Of a stretch of DNA of 64,000 nucleotides, positions 55,249 through 64,000 are shown piece after piece. The DNA is from Roseiarcus sp963721905 (GTDB lineage Bacteria; Pseudomonadota; Alphaproteobacteria; Rhizobiales; Beijerinckiaceae). The position numbers and the translations under genes are program-made. The DNA lies in the NCBI GenBank assembly GCA_963721905.1, contig CAVRMF010000019.1, positions 186,001-250,000 of the forward strand, given 5' to 3'. The notes beneath the pieces are model-generated. The model saw nothing but the letters and a program-made list of their open reading frames with translations. It did not search any database and was not told the origin of the DNA. How positions within the stretch are numbered: the first letter of the stretch is position 1; each line of letters starts with the position of its first letter.

Positions 55249-56084
55249 GCGCTGGAGGCTGGTCCCGGTCGCGCGTCAGTTTCAGCCTCTGGGCAGGGGC
55301 GATTTTGTCGTTGATGCTTTTGCTCGCGGCTGCGGTCTCCTTCGTCTGGACGCCTTATCCGCCGGCCGCGATCGACATTCCCCACAAACTCGCGTCGCCG
55401 TCGCTGGCGCATTGGTTCGGAACGGACAATCTCGGGCGCGACGTCGCGTCGCAACTCCTGGCGGGCTCGCGCATTTCGATCCTCGTCGGCGTCATTGCGG
55501 TCGGCATCGGGCTCATCTTCGGAATCGTGCTCGGCCTTGTCGCCTCGTTCTCCGGAGGCTGGATCGAGGACACAATCATGAGGCTCAGCGACTTCGTCTT
55601 CGCCTTCCCAGCGCTGTTGTCGGCGATCATGCTGACTTCGACCTATGGTCCCGGCGTCATCAACGCGATCATTGCGATCGGCGTCTTCTATGTGCCGGTC
55701 ATCGCCAAGGTCACGCGCGCGACCGGCAATGGAGTGCTCGCGCGCGAATATGCGCTCGCCGCGCGTGCAGCCGGACGCGGACCGGTCTCGATCGCCTTCG
55801 ACCATGTGCTGCCAAACATTGCGCCGGCGCTGATTGTCCAGGCGACGATCCAGTTCGCGGGCGCGATCCTGTCCGAGGCTGCGCTCTCCTATCTCGGCCT
55901 TGGAGCGCAGCCGCCGCAGGCCTCCTGGGGCCGGATGCTCGCCGAGGCGCAGAACGTTCTCTACAACGCGCCCTCGCTTGCGATCTATCCCGGCGCCGCG
56001 ATCGCGCTCAGCGTGCTCGGCCTCAATCTGCTCGGCGACGGACTGCGCGACGCGCTCGATCCGAAGCTGAAGACGCGAAGCTAA
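55245..56084 (+). CDS. Peptide ABC transporter permease DppC type
   Basis: A 279-residue permease with one N-terminal helix plus five. HWFGTDNLGRDVASQLLAGSRISILVG is the DppC signature and EYALAARAAGRGPVSIAFDHVLPN the coupling loop. It ends 2 bp before dppD. Confidence 0.93.
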   Translation: MSAGGWSRSRVSFSLWAGAILSLMLLLAAAVSFVWTPYPPAAIDIPHKLASPSLAHWFGTDNLGRDVASQLLAGSRISILVGVIAVGIGLIFGIVLGLVASFSGGWIEDTIMRLSDFVFAFPALLSAIMLTSTYGPGVINAIIAIGVFYVPVIAKVTRATGNGVLAREYALAARAAGRGPVSIAFDHVLPNIAPALIVQATIQFAGAILSEAALSYLGLGAQPPQASWGRMLAEAQNVLYNAPSLAIYPGAAIALSVLGLNLLGDGLRDALDPKLKTRS

Positions 56085-56086
56085 AG

Positions 56087-57061
56087 ATGCTGCTCGAAGT
56101 CTCCAACCTTGCCATCGATCTCATGGGCTCCGCCGGCGCTCGGCGGATCGTCAGCGGGGGAACGTTCGTGCTTGACGAGGGCGAAAGCGTCGGCGTCGTG
56201 GGGGAATCGGGCTCGGGCAAGACGATGACGGCGCTCGCCCTGATGGGCCTGACCCCGGAAAACGCGCGCGTCTCCGGCTCCATCCGCTTCGAGGGACGGG
56301 AGCTTGTCGGGCTCCGCGAGGAGGCGATGCTCGCCTTGCGCGGCGACCGGATCGCGATGATCTTTCAGGAGCCGATGACCGCCCTCAACCCGCTGCATCG
56401 CGTGGGCGCGCAGGTCGCCGAGCCCCTCGTCCTGCACCGCGGAATGTCGAGGGAGGCCGCGTTCGAGCGGGCGGTCCAGCTGCTCGATCATGTGCGGCTC
56501 GCCGATCCCGAACGCGCTGCGCGGGCCTATCCGTTCGCGCTTTCGGGCGGCGAGCGTCAGCGCGCGATGATCGCGATGGCGATCGGGTGCTCGCCGCGTC
56601 TCGTCATCGCCGATGAGCCGACGACGGCGCTCGACGTGACCGTACAGGCGCGCATTCTGGCGCTGATCGACGGGCTCAGGGCCGAATCGGGCATGGCGCT
56701 CATGCTGGTGAGCCACGATCTAGCGGTCGTCGCCGGCCACTGCGACCGGGTGATCGTCATGTACGCCGGCGTGATCATGGAGAGCGGCCCGGTCGAGGCC
56801 GTTCTTAAGGAGCCGAAGAACCCCTACACGCGCGCGCTTCTCGAGGCTCGTCCTCAGCCGGGAGCGTCGCGGGGGCGGCGGCTGAAGACCATCCCTGGCT
56901 CGCCGCCCGTCCACCATGAAATCGGCGCTGCCTGCCCGTTCGCCGGCCGTTGCGAGTTCACGATCGACATCTGCCGCACGACCCCTCCGCCGGAGATCCG
57001 CTTCGGCGCCGATCGCCTTTCGCGCTGCCACCGTGCGCGTGAGATTGGGCGCCGTGCATGA
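56087..57061 (+). CDS. Peptide ABC transporter ATPase DppD type
   Basis: A 324-residue ATPase. Walker A GESGSGKTMTALALMG, signature LSGGERQRAMIAMAI, Walker B LVIADEPTTALDVTVQ. A C-terminal oligopeptide domain holds three Cys (CPFAGRCEFTIDIC) for the typical iron-sulfur or metal site. ATG 56087 follows the dppC stop directly; its stop overlaps the next start. Confidence 0.93.
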   Translation: MLLEVSNLAIDLMGSAGARRIVSGGTFVLDEGESVGVVGESGSGKTMTALALMGLTPENARVSGSIRFEGRELVGLREEAMLALRGDRIAMIFQEPMTALNPLHRVGAQVAEPLVLHRGMSREAAFERAVQLLDHVRLADPERAARAYPFALSGGERQRAMIAMAIGCSPRLVIADEPTTALDVTVQARILALIDGLRAESGMALMLVSHDLAVVAGHCDRVIVMYAGVIMESGPVEAVLKEPKNPYTRALLEARPQPGASRGRRLKTIPGSPPVHHEIGAACPFAGRCEFTIDICRTTPPPEIRFGADRLSRCHRAREIGRRA

Positions 57062-58023
57062 GCGAGCCGCTGCTCCTCGAAGTCGTCGATCTCGTCAAGA
57101 CCTATCGTCTGCCGCGAACGAGCCCTTTCACGCCCCATGGACGCCGTCCCGCGCTGGCCGGCGTCAGCTTCGGCGTTGTCGCAGGGCATTCGTTCGGGAT
57201 CGTCGGCGAATCCGGGTCCGGGAAGTCGACGCTCGCCCGCATTGCGCTTGCGCTCGACAGGCCCGACTCCGGCGCGGTGAGGCTCGATGGCCGTTCGCTG
57301 TTCGACCTCCCGCATCGCGAATTACGCGTGCTGCGCGCCCACATGCAGATGATTTTTCAGGACCCCTACGGCTCGCTCGACCCGCGTCAGCGCGTCGAAA
57401 AGATCGTCGCCGAGCCGCTGGCGGCGCTGGGCGGGGCGGCGAGGGCGGAACGGAACGCGCGCGTCGCCGCGTCGCTTGAGGCCGTCGGCTTGCGCGCCTC
57501 CGACGCGTCGAAATACCCGCATGAGTTCTCCGGCGGTCAGCGCCAGCGCATCGCGATTGCGCGTGCGCTGATCACCCGGCCGAAGCTGGTCGTCGCCGAC
57601 GAGCCGGTGTCGGCGCTCGACGTCTCGGTGCAGGCTCAGGCGCTGAACCTCATGAGCGATCTCCAGCGGCAAGCGCGGGTGACGTTTCTCCTGATCAGCC
57701 ATGATCTGGCCGTGGTCGCGCATATCTGCGACACGACCGCGGTCATCTATCGGGGGCGCATCGTCGAGATCGGCCCGACGGAAGAGCTGTTCGGAGCGCC
57801 CGCGCACCCCTACACCCGCGAGCTTGTCGATGCGACGCCGCGGTTCGATCGGCCGACGCACCTCGCGCCGGCGGCCGAAGCGCGGAACGGCCTTGAAACG
57901 ACGGGTTGCCCCTATGCGGCGCGATGCGCCTTCGCCCAACCGCGTTGTCTCAAAGAGGCGCCTGAACTCAAGGGGTTGGAGGGTCGAGACCGGCGCGCGG
58001 CGTGTTGGTTTCCGCTGGCTTAG
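57058..58023 (+). CDS. Peptide ABC transporter ATPase DppF type
   Basis: A 321-residue ATPase. Walker A GESGSGKSTLARIAL, signature FSGGQRQRIAIARAL, Walker B LVVADEPVSALDVSVQ, and a C-terminal Cys cluster (CPYAARCAFAQPRC). Heterodimer partner of the DppD-type ATPase in the same operon. Confidence 0.93.
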   Translation: MSEPLLLEVVDLVKTYRLPRTSPFTPHGRRPALAGVSFGVVAGHSFGIVGESGSGKSTLARIALALDRPDSGAVRLDGRSLFDLPHRELRVLRAHMQMIFQDPYGSLDPRQRVEKIVAEPLAALGGAARAERNARVAASLEAVGLRASDASKYPHEFSGGQRQRIAIARALITRPKLVVADEPVSALDVSVQAQALNLMSDLQRQARVTFLLISHDLAVVAHICDTTAVIYRGRIVEIGPTEELFGAPAHPYTRELVDATPRFDRPTHLAPAAEARNGLETTGCPYAARCAFAQPRCLKEAPELKGLEGRDRRAACWFPLA

Positions 58024-58160
58024 GTCAGCGCCATTGACTGATCTCCCCGCGATTTTTGCTTGCGCTGCCCTTGCGCGGCGCTCGCGGCGTCCCAATCTGA
58101 TTTCGTGCTCGGGCGACCGCCGCCGAAGGCGTTGCGGCCTCGACGCTATGGAGGTCCGTA

Positions 58161-58700
58161 ATGGGCACGGCGGATAATGCGATGGGCGGTTCGTACGGCG
58201 CGCGGGAATTCGGCCCGAGCGAGTGGGCCAACGCCCGCTGGCGGCGGCGCGGCGGCTCGCGTTGGACCGCATTCGAAATCATCGCCATGATTCTCGGGTT
58301 CATCGTGTTCTGGCCGATCGGCCTTGCGATTCTCGGCTACAAGTTCTGGCAGAGCCGGAACGGCGGGCCTGATCTGCAGACGCTGGCGACCAACAAGTGG
58401 CAGGATGCGCGCACCATGATGTCGTCGAATTCTTCGTGCAGCTCCTCGTGGGGCTGCGGGGCGATGAGGAGCGCGAGCCGCTTCTATGCGGCCCCGACGG
58501 GCAATGCGGCTTTCGACGAGTGGCGGACGGCTGAACTCGCCCGCCTTGACGAAGAGCGGCGCAAGCTCGACGATGCGCAGCGCGAGTTCGCCGAATATGT
58601 CGACGCGATCCGCCGCGCCAAAGACCGCGAAGAGTTCGAGCGGTTCATGGCGGAGCGCCGCGCGCGCCCCGCCGGCGGCGGCGCAACAGAAGCGCACTGA
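58161..58700 (+). CDS. DUF2852 membrane protein
   Basis: A 179-residue protein. One membrane helix, about residues 37-61 (TAFEIIAMILGFIVFWPIGLAILGYKFWQ), is followed by a Ser/Cys-rich linker (MMSSNSSCSSSWGCG) and a coiled, highly charged C-terminal half (EWRTAELARLDEERRKLDDAQREFAEYVD). This is the standard DUF2852 layout found in Hyphomicrobiales. Function unknown. Confidence 0.88.
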   Translation: MGTADNAMGGSYGAREFGPSEWANARWRRRGGSRWTAFEIIAMILGFIVFWPIGLAILGYKFWQSRNGGPDLQTLATNKWQDARTMMSSNSSCSSSWGCGAMRSASRFYAAPTGNAAFDEWRTAELARLDEERRKLDDAQREFAEYVDAIRRAKDREEFERFMAERRARPAGGGATEAH

Positions 58701-58720
58701 GCTTTTCCGACTGACGATCA

Positions 58721-58755
58721 AATCCCTTCTCCCCGCAAGGGGAGGAGGGATTTTT
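58721..58755 (+). terminator. Intrinsic terminator after the DUF2852 gene
   Basis: AATCCCTTCTCCCC pairs imperfectly with AGGGGAGGAGGGATT around a short loop and ends in a run of five T residues (58751-58755). Confidence 0.7.
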
Positions 58756-58824
58756 GCATGCTTGACGCTCTCGTCTCCCGCGATGGTATGCTCCGGCGCT
58801 TATCCCTCCGCCCCGGAGCCTTCC

Positions 58825-60303
58825 ATGCGCCGCGTATCCCTGTTGTTTTCCGCCAGCCTCGCTTTCGTCCTGTCCGCTGGCTTCGCTCTCGCCAAGGACA
58901 GCGTCACCATAGGCATGGTGCTCGAGCCGCCGGGGCTCGATCCGACGACGGCTCCTGCCGCGGCGATCGGCGAAGTGACGCATTACAATATCTTCGAGGG
59001 CCTGACCAAGATCGAGGAAGACTTCTCGGTGACGCCTCTGCTCGCCGAGAAATGGACCTTCTCGCCCGACCTCAAGACGCTGACATTCACGCTGAAGCCC
59101 AATATCAAGTTCCAGGACGGCGAGCCGTTTTCCTCGAAAGATGTCAAGTTCTCGTTCGAGCGCTTCGCGGCGAAGGATTCGACCAATAAGGACAAGGGCT
59201 TCTTCGCCTCCATCCAGTCGATCGACACGCCCGACCCAATGACGGTCGTGCTCAATTTCAAGGACCCGAGCTTCGAGGCGCTCTATCATCTCGGCACCGA
59301 AACGTCGGTGATCATAGACGAGAAGAGCGCGGCGACCGAGGCGACCGCCCCGGTCGGCACCGGCCCTTATAAGCTGTCCTCCTGGACGAAGGGCGCCTCG
59401 ATCACGCTCGACAAGTGGGACGGCTATCGCGAGCCGGCGAAGATCCCGCTCGCGCATGCGACCTTCCGGTTCATCTCCGACCCTTCCGCTGCGGTTGCGG
59501 CCATGCTCGCAGGCGACGTCGACGCCTTTCCGCGTTTCGCCAACGTTCAGGCGCTCAGCCAGTTCCGCAACGATCCGCGCTTTCAGGTGCTGGTCGGCGG
59601 CACCGAAGGCAAGACGATCCTTGCCATGAACAACAAGAAGCCGCCGCTCGACAATCTCAAGGTGCGGCAGGCGATCGCCTATGCGATCGACCGAAAGGCG
59701 ATCATCGACGGGGCGATGGACGGGCTTGGCGCGCCGATCGGCAGCCACCTGACGCCGAACGATCCGGGTTATATCGACCTGACAGGCATGTATCCGCATG
59801 ACCCTGCGAAGGCGAAGGCGCTGCTGAAGGAGGCGGGCGTGACGACGCCGCTCGACCTCAGCCTGACCCTGCCGCCGCCGCCCTATGCGCGTCAGGGTGG
59901 CCAGATCATTGCGGCCGAGTTGGCGGACGTCGGCATCAACGCCAAGATCCAGGAGGTCGAGTGGGCGCAGTGGCTCTCGGGCGTCTATAAGGACAAGAAC
60001 TACGACCTCACGATCATCAGTCATGTCGAGCCGCTTGACATCGGCATCTACGCTAATCCGAACTACTATTTCCAGTACGACAGCCAGGCGTTTCGCGATA
60101 TCTACGCCAAGGTGACGACGGCGCCCAACCTCGAAGCCTATAAGGCCGCGCTGGGCGAAGCGCAGAAGAAGCTCGCCGAGGACTGCGTGAACGCTTTCCT
60201 CTTCCAGCTGCCGAACGTGACGGTGGCGGACGTGAAACTGCAAGGCCTGTGGAAGAACGCGCCGATCTTCGTCAACGATCTCTCGGCGATGTCCTGGAAA
60301 TGA
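58825..60303 (+). CDS. Peptide ABC transporter substrate-binding protein (DppA/OppA type)
   Basis: A 492-residue periplasmic protein of family 5 binders. Signal peptide MRRVSLLFSASLAFVLSAGFALA. Landmarks: YNIFEGLTKIEEDFSVTPLLAEKW, FQDGEPFSSKDVKFSFERF, GTGPYKLSSWTKG and VRQAIAYAIDRKAI. It likely supplies the peptide for dppBCDF upstream, though separated by the DUF2852 gene and a terminator, so it has its own promoter. Confidence 0.92.
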   Translation: MRRVSLLFSASLAFVLSAGFALAKDSVTIGMVLEPPGLDPTTAPAAAIGEVTHYNIFEGLTKIEEDFSVTPLLAEKWTFSPDLKTLTFTLKPNIKFQDGEPFSSKDVKFSFERFAAKDSTNKDKGFFASIQSIDTPDPMTVVLNFKDPSFEALYHLGTETSVIIDEKSAATEATAPVGTGPYKLSSWTKGASITLDKWDGYREPAKIPLAHATFRFISDPSAAVAAMLAGDVDAFPRFANVQALSQFRNDPRFQVLVGGTEGKTILAMNNKKPPLDNLKVRQAIAYAIDRKAIIDGAMDGLGAPIGSHLTPNDPGYIDLTGMYPHDPAKAKALLKEAGVTTPLDLSLTLPPPPYARQGGQIIAAELADVGINAKIQEVEWAQWLSGVYKDKNYDLTIISHVEPLDIGIYANPNYYFQYDSQAFRDIYAKVTTAPNLEAYKAALGEAQKKLAEDCVNAFLFQLPNVTVADVKLQGLWKNAPIFVNDLSAMSWK

Positions 60304-60334
60304 GAGGATCGCCGGCGCGCGAGGGCGAGGGCTG

Positions 60335-61729
60335 ATGCAGCCCTTCCGCCTGTCCGCGCACGAACTCATCGGCGCCTATCGGTCGCGCAGGCTTTCGCCG
60401 GTCGAGGCGATGGCTTCAGTGATCGCGCGGGTCGAGGCGTTCGAGCCGCATATCGCGGCGACCTATCTCTACCGGCCGGAGCGCGCGCTCGCGGACGCCC
60501 GCGCCTCCGAGGCGCGCTGGCTCAAGGGCGAACCAATCGGTCCGCTCGACGGGGTGCCGGTGACGGTCAAGGACAATATCGCGACCCGCGGCGATCCGAA
60601 GCCGGTTGGCGTCGCAGCGAGCGACATGACGCCAGAAGCCGCCGATGCGCCGCCGGCCGCGCGGCTGCGCGAAGCCGGCGCAATCCTTTTCACCAAGACC
60701 ACGATGCCCGATTACGGGATGCTGTCGTCCGGCCTCTCGAGCTTCCATAAGCTGGCGCGCAATCCCTGGAAGCTCGACCGCAATCCGGGCGGCTCGTCGG
60801 CCGGCGCGGGCGCGGCGGCGGCGGCCCTCTATGGGCCGCTTCATGTCGGCACCGACATCGGCGGGTCGATCCGCCTGCCGGCCGGCTGGTGCGGCGTAGT
60901 TGGCCTCAAGCCCAGCGCCGGCCGCGTGCCGATCGACCCGCCCTATATCGGCCGCGTCGCAGGCCCGATCACGCGCGACGCCGCGGACGCGGCGCTTATG
61001 ATGGCGACGCTCTCGCTGCCCGACGCGCGCGACTATTCGAGCCTCAAATACGAAAAGCTCGACTGGGCTGTGAGGCCGGCGGAGCTCAAGGGCGTCAGGA
61101 TCGGCCTCATGCTCGAGGCGGGCTGCGGCGCCGCGCCCACGACGCAGGTGCGCGCGGCGGTCGAGCGCGCGGCGCGAGACTTCGAGACGGCCGGCGCGAC
61201 CGCCGAGCCGCTCGCGCCGTTCCTGACCCAGCAGATGCTCGACGGCCTCGACCATTTCTGGCGCACCCGCCTGCTCGAAGACATCAGCGCGCTTGCGCCG
61301 GAGAAGCGCGCAGCGATCCTGCCCTTCATCAGGGAATGGGCGGAATCGGCGGAAGGGTTTTCAGGAGGCCATGTTTTTCGCGGCTTCAGCCAGATCCCGG
61401 AGATCCAGAAGGCCGCGATCGCGGCGACGCATCGGTTCGACTATGTGCTCTCGCCGACCGCGCCGATGACGGCCTTCCCGGCGGAATGGGCCTCGCCCAG
61501 CCGCGATCCTTTCAACCCGTTCCCGCATATCGGCTTTACCGTCGCCTTCAACATGTCCGAGCAGCCGGCGGCTTCGGTTCCATGCGGTTTTGACGACGAG
61601 GGCCTGCCGATCGGCCTCCAGATCGTCGGCCGCCGCTTCGATGACGTCGGCGTGTTGGCAATGGCGCGATCCTACGAGGCGATCCGGTCGGCGAAGATGA
61701 GGCCGTGGCCGGAGCCGCCCCGGGCTTAG
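60335..61729 (+). CDS. Amidase signature family enzyme
   Basis: A 464-residue amidase. The Ser-cisSer-Lys triad is visible: Lys in PVTVKDNIA, the cis-Ser and its neighbours in NPGGSSAGAGAAAA, and the nucleophile Ser in TDIGGSIRLPAGWCG. It hydrolyses an amide or related bond; the GatA role is unlikely because no gatBC is near. It follows the peptide-binding gene by 31 bp, suggesting use of imported amides or peptides. Confidence 0.9.
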   Translation: MQPFRLSAHELIGAYRSRRLSPVEAMASVIARVEAFEPHIAATYLYRPERALADARASEARWLKGEPIGPLDGVPVTVKDNIATRGDPKPVGVAASDMTPEAADAPPAARLREAGAILFTKTTMPDYGMLSSGLSSFHKLARNPWKLDRNPGGSSAGAGAAAAALYGPLHVGTDIGGSIRLPAGWCGVVGLKPSAGRVPIDPPYIGRVAGPITRDAADAALMMATLSLPDARDYSSLKYEKLDWAVRPAELKGVRIGLMLEAGCGAAPTTQVRAAVERAARDFETAGATAEPLAPFLTQQMLDGLDHFWRTRLLEDISALAPEKRAAILPFIREWAESAEGFSGGHVFRGFSQIPEIQKAAIAATHRFDYVLSPTAPMTAFPAEWASPSRDPFNPFPHIGFTVAFNMSEQPAASVPCGFDDEGLPIGLQIVGRRFDDVGVLAMARSYEAIRSAKMRPWPEPPRA

Positions 61730-61775
61730 AAGCCAGCTTGCCCGCTTCTTTTCATGGATTCAGCATCAAAGATCG

Positions 61776-62567
61776 GTGATGACGATACCGCCCATACTCG
61801 CGAACAAAAATCCTGCGGTGGCCTCGGTGTTCGCCCCCGCCGCCCTGTTGCGCGAGGCGCGCCGTCAGAAGGGTCTCCTCGCAGCGGATGTGCCCGCCGT
61901 CTGCATTTTGGACCCGGACGGCGACCTGGTTCGGCGATTGCGCAAGACAAGCGCGGCAAAGCCTCACAGGGCTTGGCCTTGTTATCACACGGACTTGGAT
62001 CAGTTCGAACTGGCCGATCAGACCGTGGGAATTGTCGGCCGAGCGGTGGGCGGCTCCTTTGCTGTGCTGGTTGCGGAGGAACTCTTCGCTTGCGGCTGCA
62101 AGCTTCTCGTCAGCCTCACGTCGGCCGGTCAGATCGTCCCAGCTGGGCCGCCGCCTTATTTCGTGGTCATCGACAGGGCTTTGCGCGATGAAGGAACGAG
62201 CTACCATTACGCCATGCCGTCGGAATACGCCGAGGCTGACCCCGAGTTGGTGCGAGCGGCGGCGACCGCGCTCGCCGAAGCCGGGCCACGAAGCGTCGTT
62301 GGCGCAGCCTGGACGACCGACGCTCCTTTCCGGGAAACAGCGCAGGCGATAGAGGCCGCGCGTGCGCGAGGCATCCTGGCGGTGGAAATGGAGGCTGCGG
62401 CACTCTACGCCTACGCCCGGAGTTCAGGGGCGCGGGTGCTCTGCCTTGCCCATGTCACGAACACGATGGCGCAAGCTGGGGACGACTTCGAAAAGGGCGA
62501 AGCGGATGGGACTCACGACGCTCTGGCGACGCTGGGAGCGATCATCCCTGCCTTGCAGAACCGCTGA
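61776..62567 (+). CDS. Nucleoside phosphorylase-like protein
   Basis: A 263-residue protein of the PNP/UDP phosphorylase fold: VGIVGRAVGGSFAVLVAEELFACGCKLLVSLTSAGQI, RDEGTSYHYAMPSEY and GILAVEMEAAALYAYARSSGARVLCLAHVTN, including the conserved Met-Glu-x2-Ala of the sugar pocket. It may cleave a nucleoside with phosphate. GTG 61776 and ATG 61779 are adjacent alternative starts; ATG is likelier. Confidence 0.82.
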   Translation: MMTIPPILANKNPAVASVFAPAALLREARRQKGLLAADVPAVCILDPDGDLVRRLRKTSAAKPHRAWPCYHTDLDQFELADQTVGIVGRAVGGSFAVLVAEELFACGCKLLVSLTSAGQIVPAGPPPYFVVIDRALRDEGTSYHYAMPSEYAEADPELVRAAATALAEAGPRSVVGAAWTTDAPFRETAQAIEAARARGILAVEMEAAALYAYARSSGARVLCLAHVTNTMAQAGDDFEKGEADGTHDALATLGAIIPALQNR

Positions 62568-62752
62568 ACCAAAAGTGGGCGACCGTTGCGCTATGTCGAA
62601 ACGGGAAAGCGTCGCTGCCGGCTCGCTTGGCCCACGTGGGGGGCAGCCCCAAGACCTCCGCCTTGCCCAGTCCATGGACTTATGTTGACGCTGGTGTAAC
62701 TCTTGCCCAGCTGGAACGCATTGGGTTGCGTACGCGGTTCTTCAGGGTCGTC

Positions 62753-63481
62753 ATGCCGCAAGCTGCGATCGGCATCGTCTGCAAGGCTCCGGAGCCGGGG
62801 CAAAGCAAGACGCGACTTATTCCCAGACTTGGCGCCGACAAGTCGGCGGCTTTGGCTCGCGCCTTTCTGATCGACATCGCCGAGAGCATTCGCGGATTGC
62901 GAAGTGAATTCGACGTGGCCGGCTATGCCGTATGCTCTCCGGCAGGAGCCGCCGAGGAACTGGCGACGTTCCTTCCAGACGACTTCGGCTACGCCGTCCA
63001 CACGGACGCGGTTCTGGGACAAGTCCTCGCTCGCGCGACCGAGGACCTGCTCGCCCGCGGGCACGACTGCGTCGTGCTTGTCAATGGCGACAGTCCGACG
63101 TTGCCGCCGAGCCTTCTCAGGGATTGCGTGCTCGCCTTGCGCCAAGGCGACGAGCGCGCCGTTTTTGGCCCTGCCATCGATGGAGGCTATTATCTCGTCG
63201 GTCTCAACCATAGCGAGCCGCGGCTATTTGAAGACATTCCGTGGAGCACGCCAGGGGTCATGGAGGCGTCCCTGGCCAAGGCGCGGGACATCGAAAAACG
63301 CGTGACCCGGCTCGGCGTGTGGTACGACGTTGACGACGCGGAAAGTCTCGACCTGCTCCTGGCGGAATTCAACGGTCGGCGCCCTTGCGGAGTGGATCAA
63401 AATGTCGCAGCGGGGCGAGCCGCGGCGACACGAGGTCTATTCCAAGAGAGCGACCTCAGCCTGCTGGCGCGCTCCGTTTGA
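62753..63481 (+). CDS. DUF2064/TIGR04282 glycosyltransferase-like protein
   Basis: A 242-residue nucleotide-diphospho-sugar transferase fold started at ATG 62753 (longer reading to 62627 adds unrelated residues). VCKAPEPGQSKTRLIP is the N-terminal motif, DCVVLVNGDSPTLP holds the metal site, and VFGPAIDGGYYLVGL follows. The family resembles MobA/CofC-like transferases; the true donor is unknown. Its stop overlaps the next gene (TTGA). Confidence 0.82.
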   Translation: MPQAAIGIVCKAPEPGQSKTRLIPRLGADKSAALARAFLIDIAESIRGLRSEFDVAGYAVCSPAGAAEELATFLPDDFGYAVHTDAVLGQVLARATEDLLARGHDCVVLVNGDSPTLPPSLLRDCVLALRQGDERAVFGPAIDGGYYLVGLNHSEPRLFEDIPWSTPGVMEASLAKARDIEKRVTRLGVWYDVDDAESLDLLLAEFNGRRPCGVDQNVAAGRAAATRGLFQESDLSLLARSV

Positions 63482-64000
63482 ACCTGTCGCCGCGCCAACG
63501 AAGAGCGGCCGTTGTCGGCGCGTTGCTGATCATCTTCGCCTTGGCGGCGTGCGGAAGATACGGTCGACACAACAGCGACATTGCGTTTTATGCCTCCGTC
63601 TTCGGTCAGGCTCTCGTGGCGGGGGCGATCGCCTTGCTCATCTCGAGAGGCGACGAGGATCCCGCTTTGGTTCTCCTTGCGTTGGCGGCGGCGTTGGCTC
63701 TGCGGCTATGGTTTCTTATCGAGCCCCCGCTGCTTTCGGGTGACATTTATCGCTACATTTGGGATGGTCGCGTGATCAATGCGGGGTTCAACCCGTATGT
63801 GCTCATCCCGGCCGATCCGTTGCTGACGCCTTTGCGCGACCCGTCGCAATACGGCCTGATCGACAAACGGGATTACGCCGTCACGATCTATCCGCCGGTC
63901 GCCGAAGGCATTTTCGCGCTGGTCACTCGGTTCTCGACATCCGTCCTGGGCATGAGACTGGCGATGATCGGGTTTGAAGTCGTTGCCGTTGCCGCGGCGC
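63478..64000 (+). CDS. Membrane mannosyltransferase-like protein, partial (3' end beyond window)
   Basis: Open from TTG 63478 to the window end (174 codons). Several membrane helices (AAVVGALLIIFALAACG, FGQALVAGAIALLIS, ALVLLALAAALALRLWFLI) and the motif LLSGDIYRYIWDGRVINAGFNPY, with YPPVAEGIFAL after it, match polyprenyl-phosphate-mannose or DUF2029-type transferases. The TTG overlaps the upstream stop (TTGA), so it is translated in tandem with the DUF2064 gene. Together they may build a glycolipid or exported glycan. Confidence 0.75.
   Translation, partial: MNLSPRQRRAAVVGALLIIFALAACGRYGRHNSDIAFYASVFGQALVAGAIALLISRGDEDPALVLLALAAALALRLWFLIEPPLLSGDIYRYIWDGRVINAGFNPYVLIPADPLLTPLRDPSQYGLIDKRDYAVTIYPPVAEGIFALVTRFSTSVLGMRLAMIGFEVVAVAAA

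Noticed and set aside
58645..60369. 574-codon minus-strand frame opposite the peptide-binding protein
   Set aside because: Arg/Asp/Leu-rich antisense shadow with no recognisable domain.

Overview
The window reads as a chromosomal segment of a high-GC alphaproteobacterium, most likely a member of the Hyphomicrobiales (Rhizobiales). Supporting marks are a cpdR gene beside an N-formylglutamate amidohydrolase gene, lptE overlapping the end of leuS, a glnK-amtB pair behind a sigma-54-like promoter, a groESL operon with a CIRCE element, small families known mainly from this group (DUF2852, DUF2255, the ParB-like ParBc_2 family), and frameshifts lying on sites compatible with the CcrM methylation motif GANTC. 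No rRNA, tRNA or CRISPR array was found.

Layout. 0-4.2 kb: a small secreted protein, a decayed GNAT acetyltransferase, and an Hsp20-Lon proteolysis pair whose lon gene carries two +1 frameshifts. 4.3-6.6 kb: an SDR oxidoreductase and a QueA-like gene in one operon, divergent from soxR, with a SoxR-type operator between them. 6.6-10.2 kb: a small membrane protein, a livF remnant, a DUF35/thiolase-like pair and TesB. 10.2-15.1 kb: glnK-amtB and ftsK. 15.1-23.9 kb: an accessory region with a palindromic repeat, an IS21-family element that splits an unknown gene in two, a secreted protein, a TIR-membrane-TPR protein and a cyclase remnant. 23.9-31.4 kb: a sugar or polyol catabolic locus (SDR, two permeases, binding protein, ATPase, DUF4432 epimerase-like protein, ribokinase). 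31.4-41.2 kb: an SbmA/BacA-like ABC exporter, two LysR regulators and a redox operon (cupin, aldo-keto reductase, SDR, zinc alcohol dehydrogenase, DUF2255), then a bile-acid-symporter-like permease. 41.3-44.6 kb: VapBC-type toxin-antitoxin and groESL. 44.6-51 kb: a His/Gly-rich secreted protein, PheC-like enzyme, CpdR, N-formylglutamate amidohydrolase, HisN-like phosphatase, an SSS-like permease and a ParB-like protein. 51-64 kb: leuS-lptE, a complete oligopeptide ABC system (dppBCDF plus binding protein), DUF2852, an amidase, a nucleoside phosphorylase-like protein, a DUF2064 glycosyltransferase-like protein and the start of a polyprenyl-sugar mannosyltransferase-like gene that runs off the window.

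Most genes are housekeeping or ordinary metabolism. The points most worth checking are: (1) four +1 frameshifts in lon (two), istB and the ribokinase gene, each removed by deleting one A from a GAANTC sequence to give GANTC, which suggests a motif-linked read error more than gene decay; (2) a textbook SoxR operator with a 19-bp promoter spacer driving an SDR plus QueA-like operon; (3) a membrane-anchored TIR-TPR protein with a conserved TIR glutamate, in an IS-marked island; (4) a thiolase-like/DUF35 pair that lacks the thiolase cysteine and the zinc-ribbon cysteines.
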